This document shows, piece after piece, positions 25,201 to 33,336 of a stretch of DNA of 64,000 bases (positions within the stretch are counted from its first letter, which is position 1; each line of letters starts with the position of its first letter). Source of the DNA: Micromonospora sp. KC723 (GTDB lineage: Bacteria > Actinomycetota > Actinomycetes > Mycobacteriales > Micromonosporaceae). The stretch is taken from assembly GCF_004348595.1 (NCBI RefSeq), contig NZ_SMKD01000003.1, positions 1 through 64,000 of the forward strand, in the 5' to 3' direction. The translations under genes were made by a program, and so were the position numbers. The notes below the pieces were generated by a model that did no database searches, was not told the origin of the DNA, and saw nothing but the letters and a program-made list of their open reading frames with translations.

Positions 25201-26181
25201 TCACGCCCCCGCGACGTCCACCGTGCTGCGGAGGGCTCCGGCCCTCAGTTCGGCGACGGTGTGCGCCCGGATCCGAGAGTGCTGCTCCCCGCCGGCGACG
25301 TGGGCGGCGACGGCTCGTATGTGTTCCTGAGCCGGTTCGGCCAGCCCGTCGTACACCGCCACGAACAGCTCCCGAGCGCGGGCGCGCGGCCAGCCCGACG
25401 GCATCAGCTCGACCGGGAGCAGGGGGTCGAGCACGGGGAACCGGCGGTACGTGTCCATCATCTCGGTGCGGGCCCGTACCGCCTCGGCGCCGGTGACACC
25501 GCCGGCCGTCATCCGGCGCAACAACGGGCTCCACCGCCGGATGAAGGCCCGGTACTGGGCGGAGATGCCCGCGACGTCCCAGGCGTCGACCGGGCTGCGG
25601 GAGGCGCCCGTGTCCAGTTCGAGGTGCCGCGCGCGGAACACGCTCGTCGTGCCGAACGCCACCGCCGCCAGCACCGCTCTCGCCGCCGCCGTCATCGGGC
25701 GCGGCGACACCCAGACGCCGTCGTAGAGCGGGGCGTACCCCCGCCACCGCAGGTCGTCCCGCAGCGCACGCCGTTGCGCGCTCTCCTCCTTGGGCATGGA
25801 GAAGGCGACGATGGTCCACCTGCCGTCCCAGGACTCACGATCCGCGGCGAACGCCGCGATCTCGGCACCTCCGGCCGAGAGGTTGACGGCGGCGGGCCGC
25901 GTCAGGCGGTATGAGCTGTGCCGTCCCCGCCGGCTACCCTCCAGCACCCCGCGGCGGGCCAGCCTGCTGATGGCCGTGCGAGCGGCGCCGCTGGTCACGC
26001 CGAACTCGCCGAGCAGGGCCACGATCGCCGCCGAGGGCAACCAGGCACGGTTGTCCATGGTGTAGTCCGCGACGAGGGTCACCGCCAGCCCCTGGGGTGA
26101 GTTGGCCTGCCTACGCGGCAGCCGCACCGATGCGACAGGCACGTCGGGGAAGATCTCCTCGATGTCGAAGGTTCTGACCAC
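25201..26181 (-). CDS. PaaX family transcriptional regulator
   Basis: A 326-residue regulator. The N-terminal winged-helix domain includes WLPSAAIVALLGEFGVTSGAARTAISRLARRGVLEG, and the RGRHSSYRLT wing is typical of PaaX proteins. The PaaX-type central ferredoxin-like domain follows (WDGRWTIVAFSMPKEESAQRRALRDDLRWRGYAPLYDGVWVSP) and a C-terminal helical domain with FPVLDPLLPVELMPSGWPRARARELF. I place the start at GTG 26181 with GGAG upstream; an upstream in-frame start would add Arg-rich sequence without family character. PaaX in E. coli senses phenylacetyl-CoA, but actinobacterial homologues control varied catabolic genes. It is divergent from the sugar ABC operon and upstream of GH53, both plausible targets. 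Confidence 0.85.
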   Translation of the reverse strand: MVRTFDIEEIFPDVPVASVRLPRRQANSPQGLAVTLVADYTMDNRAWLPSAAIVALLGEFGVTSGAARTAISRLARRGVLEGSRRGRHSSYRLTRPAAVNLSAGGAEIAAFAADRESWDGRWTIVAFSMPKEESAQRRALRDDLRWRGYAPLYDGVWVSPRPMTAAARAVLAAVAFGTTSVFRARHLELDTGASRSPVDAWDVAGISAQYRAFIRRWSPLLRRMTAGGVTGAEAVRARTEMMDTYRRFPVLDPLLPVELMPSGWPRARARELFVAVYDGLAEPAQEHIRAVAAHVAGGEQHSRIRAHTVAELRAGALRSTVDVAGA

Positions 26182-26753
26182 GGCGTACTCCGGCGAGCAT
26201 CGGGGGCACAGGGCGGTACCGACTGTAGTGCGGACGCTCACCACAGGACACGCCCGCCACCGTGTGATCGAACCCTGCCGAAGCCGACCACGCGGACGCC
26301 TCGCCACGACCCGTCGCCAGGGCACTGCTCGCCGCGGCCGGGCTCTTGACGCGGTCCCGCGGGCGTGGCACTTTCAGATCACCAGCTCATAGAACGATAT
26401 CTGTTCACCTTGTGTCGGTAACCGCGATGGCGTGCGCGCCGCGTACGCCGAAGGAGACCACATGACGGCATAGATTCTGGCCGGCCAAGCCTACTGAGGC
26501 CGGTCGGCGCGCCGGCCGGCGGCTCCAGGAACCACGCGCGGATCGTCGATGACATCTTGGCGGGTGCCTCCGTCGACCGCGTAGCGCTGGGGTGCCCGGC
26601 CAGGGTCGTTACGCGTCAACCGCCCTAGGCCGTGCGCGTACGTCAGGAGGACGCGGGTCGTCGACCGGGCAGCTCGGCAGGGCGACAGGGGTCCGCGGCA
26701 CACCGCCACGCAGCGCCGGACGGGCGCACCGCTTATAGCAGACGGAGGATCAC
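26182..26753 (+). promoter_or_regulatory. Long divergent control region of the sugar ABC operon
   Basis: About 570 bases between the PaaX-like and ABC transporter genes. The AT-leaning block TAGAACGATATCTGTTCACC (26390-26409) contains a GAAC-GTTC imperfect palindrome, a possible regulator site. A TTGAC element lies at 26346. At 26462-26473 a three-codon frame, ATGACGGCATAG, follows an excellent GAAGGAGA ribosome site and would make only Met-Thr-Ala. The remaining 280 bases up to the lipoprotein gene show no supported gene, so the operon may have a long leader. Confidence 0.45.
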
Positions 26754-28028
26754 ATGCAATTTTTGAAACGATTCATAACTGTCGCTGCCGTCGCGTCACT
26801 CGCGCTGGCCAGCGCCGGCTGCGGTGACGACGGGGGCGACTCGGCCGGGTCCGGTCCCGTCACCTTGCGGTACTCGTGGTGGGGCAACGCCGATCGTGCC
26901 GCGTTGATGCAGAAGGCGATCGACCTCTTCCAGACCAAGAACCCGAACATCAAGATCACGCCGAGCTTCCAGGAGTACGAGGCGTACTGGCAGAAGATGG
27001 CGACGGAGACCGCCGGGAACAACGCACCCGACGTGTTCCAGATGGACTTCTCCTACCTGCGCGAGTACGCCGACCGCAACGCCCTCTACGACCTGAAGAA
27101 GCAGGAGGGCGACGCGCTGAAGCTCGACGACCTGCTCGAGGGGCTCAAGGGCGCCGGCGAGGTCAAGGGCGGGTTGTACGGCGTCCCCGTCGGCGGCAAC
27201 ACCTGGGGGTACATGTACAACCCGGCGGCGTTCGCGCAGGCCGGCGTGCCGGAGCCGAAGCCCGGCTGGACCTGGAACGACTACCGGACCACGGTGGCGA
27301 AGATCACCCAGGCCACCAAGGGCAAGGTGTACGGCGGCGGCAACTACGTCGGCAGCTACTACAACCTGGAGTTGCAGCTGCGGCAGGAGGGCGGGCTGCT
27401 GTACACCGAGGACGGCAAGCTCGGCTTCGACAAGGCCCGACTGGCGAAGTTCTTCAGCGAGGGCAAGGCGCTCGCCGACGCCAAGGCCGTGCTGCCGATC
27501 GAGAAGAGCGTCCAGATCAAGCCGCAGCACGCGCTGGAGCTCGACCTGATCGCCGGCGAGATTGGCTGGGACAACTTCATGGCCCGGTACGCGGCCAGCA
27601 CCAAGGCACAGCTCAAGCTGGGGCCGGTGCCGTCGGACAACCCGAACTCGTCGGGCCAGTACCTCAAGCCCGCCATGCTGCTCAGCGTCTCCAAGAAGAC
27701 CAAGCACGCGGAGGCGGCCGCCAAGCTGATCTCCTTCATGATCAACGACCCTGAGGTCGGCAAGATCTTCGGCGCCAACCGCGGCCTGCCGGCCACCAAC
27801 GCGCAGCGCGCCGCGGTCCAACTGGAGGGCCCGCTCGCCACCGTCGCCGCGTACGAAGAGGGGCTCAAGGAGCAGCTCACCAAGGCGCCGCCCGCGCCGC
27901 CGAAGGGCGCCGGCACCCTGGAGCAGGCGTTCATCCGGATCGCCGAGGAACTACAGTACGGCCGGATCAGCGTCGACGAGGCGGTCAACCAGTTCTTCAC
28001 CGAGGTCGAAGAGACCCTCGAGTCCTGA
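26754..28028 (+). CDS. Sugar ABC transporter substrate-binding lipoprotein
   Basis: A 424-residue extracellular solute-binding protein of family 1. The lipoprotein signal ends LASAGC (Cys23, the lipidated residue), followed by an acidic linker and the YSWWGNADR start of the mature fold. Other family features are DVFQMDFSYLREYADR, GVPVGGNTWGYMYN, IGWDNFMARYAAS and a C-terminal lobe with ISFMINDPEVGKIFGANRGLP. It should bind an oligosaccharide outside the membrane and deliver it to the two permeases that follow. ATG with GGAGG. The first of four coupled genes; position in the pectin locus and the YesL-like fourth gene suggest a pectic oligomer (inference). Confidence 0.92.
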   Translation: MQFLKRFITVAAVASLALASAGCGDDGGDSAGSGPVTLRYSWWGNADRAALMQKAIDLFQTKNPNIKITPSFQEYEAYWQKMATETAGNNAPDVFQMDFSYLREYADRNALYDLKKQEGDALKLDDLLEGLKGAGEVKGGLYGVPVGGNTWGYMYNPAAFAQAGVPEPKPGWTWNDYRTTVAKITQATKGKVYGGGNYVGSYYNLELQLRQEGGLLYTEDGKLGFDKARLAKFFSEGKALADAKAVLPIEKSVQIKPQHALELDLIAGEIGWDNFMARYAASTKAQLKLGPVPSDNPNSSGQYLKPAMLLSVSKKTKHAEAAAKLISFMINDPEVGKIFGANRGLPATNAQRAAVQLEGPLATVAAYEEGLKEQLTKAPPAPPKGAGTLEQAFIRIAEELQYGRISVDEAVNQFFTEVEETLES

Positions 28029-28030
28029 CG

Positions 28031-28987
28031 ATGACAACGATCACGTCGACCCAGCGCAGCGAGGTCGGCAGCACCGGACCGGCGGGCCCCCGCAAGCGGG
28101 CCCGCCGGTCCGGCGACGGCGTGGCGGGCTACCTCTTCCTCTCGCCGTGGATCATCGGGATCCTGCTGCTGACCCTCGGTCCGATGGTGACCTCCCTGTA
28201 CCTGTCGTTCACCGACTACGACCTCTTCGATTCCCCGGAGTGGGTCGGCCTCGACAACTACCAACGGATGTTCGAGGACGCCCGGTGGCTCAAGTCGGTA
28301 CGCGTCACCGCGCTGTACGTGGTGCTCTCCGTACCGGTCAAGCTGGCCTGCGCGCTGGCCGTCGCCATGCTGCTCAACAACGAACGGCGCGGGCGCGCCT
28401 TCTACCGGGCGGCGTTCTACGGCCCCTCGCTGATCGGCGCGAGCGTCAGCCTGGCCATCGTCTGGAAGGCGATGTTCAGCGACGACGCCGTGATCGACCG
28501 GCTGCTACGCGCGATCGGCGTCAACACCGGCGGCTGGGCCGGGAACCCCGACTTCTCACTGCTCATGCTCGTGCTGTTGGCCGCCTGGCAGCTCGGCGCT
28601 CCGATGGTGATCTTCCTCGCCGGGCTCAAGCAGGTGCCGCGGGAGCTGTACGAGGCGGCCGAGGTGGACGGCGCCGGCCCGTGGCGGCGGTTCCGGTCCG
28701 TCACGCTGCCGATGATCTCCCCGGTGATCTTCTTCAACCTGCTGCTGGAGACCATCAACGCGTTCCAGGTCTTCACGTCCGCGTACATCGTCGGCGGGCC
28801 CAACGGCCAACCGGCCGGCACCACACTGTTCTACACCATCTACCTCTTCGACCGCGGCTTCGGCGACTACCGGATGGGGTACGCCTCGGCCATGGCGTGG
28901 ATGCTGCTGGCCGGCGTCGGGCTGGTCACGCTCGTCCTCTTCCGCACCGCTCGGGGCTGGGTGTACTACTCGGGGGACAAACGATGA
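28031..28987 (+). CDS. Sugar ABC transporter permease (MalF-like)
   Basis: A 318-residue inner-membrane protein with about six helices after a basic cytoplasmic N-terminus. The permease loop that contacts the ATPase is ELYEAAEVDGAGPWRRFRSVTLPMISP, the EAA motif of carbohydrate uptake (CUT1) systems. Two bases separate it from the binding-protein gene and its stop overlaps the next start (ATGA). It forms the channel with the second permease. No ATPase gene is nearby; actinobacterial CUT1 systems often share one MsiK-type ATPase encoded elsewhere. Confidence 0.93.
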   Translation: MTTITSTQRSEVGSTGPAGPRKRARRSGDGVAGYLFLSPWIIGILLLTLGPMVTSLYLSFTDYDLFDSPEWVGLDNYQRMFEDARWLKSVRVTALYVVLSVPVKLACALAVAMLLNNERRGRAFYRAAFYGPSLIGASVSLAIVWKAMFSDDAVIDRLLRAIGVNTGGWAGNPDFSLLMLVLLAAWQLGAPMVIFLAGLKQVPRELYEAAEVDGAGPWRRFRSVTLPMISPVIFFNLLLETINAFQVFTSAYIVGGPNGQPAGTTLFYTIYLFDRGFGDYRMGYASAMAWMLLAGVGLVTLVLFRTARGWVYYSGDKR

Positions 28988-29820
28988 GACCAAGACTGTC
29001 CACCGTAGCCTGGCACGCCGGTGCCATCGCGCTGCTCGCCGTCGTGCTCTACCCGATCCTCTGGGTCCTGGCGGCGACCTTCAAGCCCACCGAGGACATC
29101 ATCGGCAGTCTCCAACTGCTGCCCACCCGGGTCACGACGACCAACTACGACCGTGCGGTGGAGGGCATCGCCGGCATCAGCGTGGGGCGCTTCTTCTGGA
29201 ACTCGACGCTCCTGGCGGTGCTGTCCGTCGTGGGCACGGTGGCGTCGTCGGCCCTGGCCGCGTACGCGTTCGCCCGGCTGCGGTTCCGCGGCCACGGGGT
29301 CATGTTCGTCCTCATGATCTCCACGCTGCTGCTGCCGTTCCACGTGCTCATCATCCCGCAGTACGTGGTCTTCCAGAAGCTCGGCCTCGTCGACACCTAC
29401 GCGCCGCTGCTGCTGGGGAAGTTCCTCGCCGCCGAGGCGTTCTTCGTCTTCCTCATGGTGCAGTTCATGCGGGGCATCCCGTACGAACTGGACGAGTCCG
29501 CGAAGATCGACGGCGCCGGCCACTGGGCCATCTTCTGGAACATCCTGCTGCCACTGTCGCGGCCCGCCATCATCACCACGTCCATCTTCACCTTCATCTG
29601 GACCTGGAACGACTTCTTCGGACCCCTGATCTACCTCAGTACCCCGGAGAAGTACCCGCTGCCGTTGGCGCTGCAGCTCTTCATCGACGAGACCGCCGGC
29701 TCCGACTTCGGCGCGCTCATGGCGATGTCGATGCTCGCGCTGGTACCCGTCATCCTGTTCTTCCTGTTCTTCCAGCGTTTCCTCGTCGAGGGCGTCTCCA
29801 CGTCGGGCCTGAAGGGATGA
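28984..29820 (+). CDS. Sugar ABC transporter permease (MalG-like)
   Basis: A 278-residue membrane protein with six helices. The EAA loop reads ELDESAKIDGAGHWAIFWNILLPLSRPA, and the C-terminus (FFLFFQRFLVEGVSTSGLKG) is typical of MalG-type permeases. The ATG overlaps the first permease's stop by four bases, and its own stop overlaps the YesL-like gene in the same way, so the four genes are translationally coupled. Confidence 0.93.
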   Translation: MRPRLSTVAWHAGAIALLAVVLYPILWVLAATFKPTEDIIGSLQLLPTRVTTTNYDRAVEGIAGISVGRFFWNSTLLAVLSVVGTVASSALAAYAFARLRFRGHGVMFVLMISTLLLPFHVLIIPQYVVFQKLGLVDTYAPLLLGKFLAAEAFFVFLMVQFMRGIPYELDESAKIDGAGHWAIFWNILLPLSRPAIITTSIFTFIWTWNDFFGPLIYLSTPEKYPLPLALQLFIDETAGSDFGALMAMSMLALVPVILFFLFFQRFLVEGVSTSGLKG

Positions 29821-30398
29821 GACGCTTCGCGCTCTTCGCGGAGTGTCTGACGGCCGGTCTGCTGGTCGCGCTGTCGATCCTCCCGGTCGTCACGCTGCTG
29901 CCCGCGCTGGCGGCCGGCTGCGCGCACATCCGCGCGCACGTCGACGGCGAAACCACCGCCATCCGCGCGTTCTTCACCCGAGCCGGCGCGGCGTACCGGG
30001 GCAGCCTCCCGCTGTCGCTCGGCGTCGCGGCCGGTTACGCGGTCCTCGCCGGCGACGTGCTCATCCTCCGCGCCGGGGTGCCCGGCGGTGCTCTCGTCGC
30101 CGCCGCCTGCGTCGTCGCCGCCGTGGCGCTGTCGGTGGTCGTCCTGCGCGCCGCGGCCGCCTGGTCGCCGGGCGCGGCCTGGACGACGTTGGTACGTCAC
30201 GCCGCCCGCCGCGCCGTCACCGGCGACCCCTCCGGTTCGCTGCTGCTGGTCATGGCGCTCGGCGTGCTGGTCGTCGTCACCTGGCAACTGCTGCCGCTCG
30301 TGGTGCCGATGCTCGGCTGCCTGCTCATGGCGGCCGTGGCGGTCGAACGCCGCCACGACCGCCACGCAGACCCGGTCCTGCGCCGCGCCCCCGTGTGA
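29817..30398 (+). CDS. YesL-like (DUF624) membrane protein
   Basis: A 193-residue protein with about five hydrophobic helices and the family layout of YesL/DUF624: an N-terminal helix ending in LPVVTLLPALAAGCAHIRAHVDGE, then RAFFTRAGAAYRGSLPLSLG. In Bacillus subtilis yesL lies in the rhamnogalacturonan operon beside an ABC transporter; the role of the protein is unknown, perhaps an accessory to the transporter. The four-base overlap with the MalG-like permease strongly supports co-expression. It converges with the lyase gene. Confidence 0.75.
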   Translation: MRRFALFAECLTAGLLVALSILPVVTLLPALAAGCAHIRAHVDGETTAIRAFFTRAGAAYRGSLPLSLGVAAGYAVLAGDVLILRAGVPGGALVAAACVVAAVALSVVVLRAAAAWSPGAAWTTLVRHAARRAVTGDPSGSLLLVMALGVLVVVTWQLLPLVVPMLGCLLMAAVAVERRHDRHADPVLRRAPV

Positions 30399-30448
30399 CG
30401 GCGGAGGCGGCCGGCGGCACGTCATGACCTCATCCTGGACAACCCTCG

Positions 30449-33178
30449 TCAGGGCAGGTGGTCGCCGACCAGCGCGAGGCACTGGATCGCGGCGAGGGCG
30501 TACTGGGCACTGGCGTTGGTGGACACGAAGCTGGCCTCGTCGACCGGCTTGAGCACAGCCGTCCCCTCGACCCGCGCCGGACGGAAGTTGAGGTTCCGCG
30601 GGTAGCCGGCGTGGCCGGTGTGGAACTCCTGCCAGGCACGGGCCGCCAGCGTCGCGTCGCCGAGCTTCGCGGCGGCGTACGCGGTGAGCCGGGAGTGCGC
30701 CTGACGCAGGTTGAGGTTGCCCAACGACTGTCCGACCTCGGCGGTCTGCTCGGCGGCGGTGCCGTTGTAGAGCCGGCAGTACTGGAGCCACGCGTTGGTG
30801 AACTCCGGCAGGTCGACCAGGTCGATCAGTTCGCTACAGATCTCGACCAGGCCGAACACCGCGCCGAGTGACCCGACCGACACCGCCGGTTGGGCGGGGG
30901 CGAACGTCCCGGTCTCCAGGTCGTAGCGGCCGCTGCCCTGGATGAAGCCGTGGGGCATGGCGGCGATGGTGCGCGCGGTGTTGAGCAGTTTCGTCCGGGC
31001 GATCGGGTCTCCCCCGCGTTCCCACTCGGTGAGCCAGGCCGCGGCCAGGCCGCTCCAGTCGGTGCCGGTGCTGATGGACAGCGCGCGCGGGTCCGGCTCG
31101 TAGGGCTCGGTGCGGATCTTGCGGATCGGGTCGAGGACCAGGAAGGTCCGGTCGGAGTCGACCAGGTCACGCATCAGGTCGCCGACGCGTTCGTCGGCGG
31201 TGAGGAAGTAGTAGAAGCGCCGGTACGCCGCGGAGCTGATCCGCAGCTGTTTGGCGCTGTCGGCCCAGTGCAGCACTCCGTGCCGGGTGCCCAGGTCGCG
31301 GTACTTGCCGAGGTGGTAGACGTCCACCTCGCCGGTGTGCCGGGTCATCGCCTCGGCGAACCGGAACACGTCGGCCCGGCCGGAGCGCAGGTAGTGGTAC
31401 CACAGCCACAGGTCGGGCGACAGTTCGGAGTTGGCCCAGGCGTACCCGCCGACGTCGTACCGCCACACGTGCCGGTCGGCGTCGTAGCTGTGCATGACGT
31501 CGCCGTAGTTCCAGAACCCGTACCACGAGCGCTGCTCCACCTGGTTGCGGTGGTAGTCGACCAGGAAGTCGAGGCGGTCCTCGATCTCGCGGCGGGCCGG
31601 GGTGCTGCGGTCGACGGGGCTCCAGTCGCCGAAGACACCGGCGGCGTGCAGGCTGGCCGGCGGGGCGACGATCAGCGGCGGCGTCCGGGTGGCGTCGGCG
31701 AGCTGCGCGAACCGCTCCGCCGACGGCGTGGCCGCCAGCGCCCAGAACGACAGCTCGGTGGTGCGGGCGATCCCGTACGGCCGGCCGAAGCCGGGCTCGT
31801 AGTCCTCGTACGTGATCTCCAGGCCTTCGAGCTGCTCGGGGTAGGTGTCCTGCCCCATCCCGTCGTGGTAGAAGCGCAGGTCCATCGGCGCGGCGTCGGG
31901 TGACCAGAGCCAGACGGTCACCTCGGCGGTGTCGCCGGCCGCGCCCCGGATGTCGAGCTGGCTCGGGTGCAGTTGCCAGAAGTCCTTCATGCCGAACGCG
32001 AGTCCGCCGGAGACGCCGCCGACGTACCCGAGACCGGCGGCGCGACGGCCGGTGTCGACCTGGATCCAGCCGTGCCCGGCGCTGGTGCGCTTGCGGATGT
32101 CGAAGCAGCCGTCGGAGAGCTGCCGGAGGCTGTAGTCGCCCCAGGTGGGGATGAGGTGCAGCCGGCTCGACACGCGAGTGTCCCAGGTGGACACGCTCGG
32201 GGTGGGGCGCCCGGCAATCTGCGCCTGCCGTACCGCCGCGCCGGGGTCACGCCGCAGGCCGGTGATGCCCCGGACCGCCTCGCTCAGCACGCCGTCGCCG
32301 TCCCCGGCGAACCGGATGTGCCGGTCGTGGGGCTGGTCGGTCATCGGCACCTGGAAGCGGACGCCCAGGCCGCTGATGAAGTCCTTCCTCTCGTCGCCGT
32401 CGAAGACGAACGTGTGCACCATCCGGATGCCGTCGCTGCCCGCGTAGAGGTACAGCCGAATCGTGAACGGCAGCCAGTGGCGGCGGCCCCGGAAGACCCG
32501 GTGCCGTCCCTCGACGCGTACGACCGCGCGCACCGGACCGCGCTGTTCGACGGTCACCGCCCGGACCTCGCCGGTGAACCGCTCGGTGCGGACGACGGCC
32601 GGAGCGTCGTCGGCGTTGTCCCTGCGCAGGCACACGAGCGTGCCGTTCGCGGCGACCGTGCGGCCGGCGCGGACGATCGACGGCACCAGGACGTAACCAC
32701 CGCGGGCGATCGTGCACTGCACGACGCCGGTGTCCACCTGGATCGCCCTGGCGGTCTCGGTGACCCGCAGGGGTTTGGCCGGCGCGGCGGCCGCGCCGGG
32801 GCGCAGCAGGTACGCCTCGGCGGGTGGGGCCTCGGTGCCGATCGCGTGGGCGGTCCACTTGACCGAGCCGTCCGGCCAGAAGCCGATCGGCCAGGACTGC
32901 ACGGGCACGGCCGTGCCCCCGGCGGTGGTCAGCGACAACTCCTGACCCTGCGCGAGGGTGCCGCGTGGCCAGGGCACGCCCCAGGTGCTGCCGACGAGCG
33001 CCCCAGGCGCGCCGCCCTCGAGCCAGCGCAGCGGCACGGCGGCCGGCTCGGCGGCGGTCTCGGTGACGGTGGCGGCCCCGGCGGGGGCCGCGGCAGCCGG
33101 CCGGGAGAGAGGTAGCCGGGTCGCGGCGCCGGCGACCGCGGCGCCCATCAGGAGACTGCGTCGGGGCAGTTGGGACAT
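30449..33178 (-). CDS. Exo-rhamnogalacturonan lyase-like protein (PL26/PcRGLX type)
   Basis: A 909-residue protein with a Tat-type leader (LPRRSLLMGAAVAG, residues 4-17) and an Ala-rich stretch to about 45. The body matches exo-rhamnogalacturonan lyase proteins of the PcRGLX type: an N-terminal RIFT-barrel region (VPLRWLEGGAPG, GVPWPRGTL, QSWPIGFWPDGSVKWT), a central beta-sandwich with LYLYAGSDGIRMVHTFVFDGDE, and an alpha/alpha-barrel with WYGFWNYGDVMHSYDADRHVW, YAWANSELSPDLWLWYHYLRSG and RHGVLHWADSAKQLR. The family cleaves the rhamnose-galacturonate backbone from chain ends by beta-elimination. An operator-like sequence lies 45 bases upstream. Assignment is from recalled motifs; a search should confirm it. 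Confidence 0.78.
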   Translation of the reverse strand: MSQLPRRSLLMGAAVAGAATRLPLSRPAAAAPAGAATVTETAAEPAAVPLRWLEGGAPGALVGSTWGVPWPRGTLAQGQELSLTTAGGTAVPVQSWPIGFWPDGSVKWTAHAIGTEAPPAEAYLLRPGAAAAPAKPLRVTETARAIQVDTGVVQCTIARGGYVLVPSIVRAGRTVAANGTLVCLRRDNADDAPAVVRTERFTGEVRAVTVEQRGPVRAVVRVEGRHRVFRGRRHWLPFTIRLYLYAGSDGIRMVHTFVFDGDERKDFISGLGVRFQVPMTDQPHDRHIRFAGDGDGVLSEAVRGITGLRRDPGAAVRQAQIAGRPTPSVSTWDTRVSSRLHLIPTWGDYSLRQLSDGCFDIRKRTSAGHGWIQVDTGRRAAGLGYVGGVSGGLAFGMKDFWQLHPSQLDIRGAAGDTAEVTVWLWSPDAAPMDLRFYHDGMGQDTYPEQLEGLEITYEDYEPGFGRPYGIARTTELSFWALAATPSAERFAQLADATRTPPLIVAPPASLHAAGVFGDWSPVDRSTPARREIEDRLDFLVDYHRNQVEQRSWYGFWNYGDVMHSYDADRHVWRYDVGGYAWANSELSPDLWLWYHYLRSGRADVFRFAEAMTRHTGEVDVYHLGKYRDLGTRHGVLHWADSAKQLRISSAAYRRFYYFLTADERVGDLMRDLVDSDRTFLVLDPIRKIRTEPYEPDPRALSISTGTDWSGLAAAWLTEWERGGDPIARTKLLNTARTIAAMPHGFIQGSGRYDLETGTFAPAQPAVSVGSLGAVFGLVEICSELIDLVDLPEFTNAWLQYCRLYNGTAAEQTAEVGQSLGNLNLRQAHSRLTAYAAAKLGDATLAARAWQEFHTGHAGYPRNLNFRPARVEGTAVLKPVDEASFVSTNASAQYALAAIQCLALVGDHLP

Positions 33179-33222
33179 GGCGCACTCCACGTGGTGGGGA
33201 TCCGCGGCGGAAGACCTGCTAT

Positions 33223-33234
33223 GGAAACGCTTAC
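33223..33234 (-). promoter_or_regulatory. Candidate LacI-type operator (lyase/DUF2264 divergent region)
   Basis: On the reverse strand GTAAGCGTTTCC, matching at 10 of 12 positions the GTAACCGTTTAC site before the dehydrogenase gene at 40.1 kb. It lies between the divergent lyase and DUF2264 genes, in an AT-rich dip. Confidence 0.55.
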
Positions 33235-33336
33235 CATCCTGTGCAGGAAATCAGATGCGTCGATACGCTGTCAATACCGTGCGGCGGCGATCCGCTCCTG
33301 TTGCCAGGCACGTTGATCACCCTGTGAAGGTGCCCT

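Noticed and set aside
26491-26709. A 72-codon reverse frame in the ABC operon leader
   Set aside because: Arg/Pro/Gly-rich, no ribosome site, no similarity to anything recognisable.
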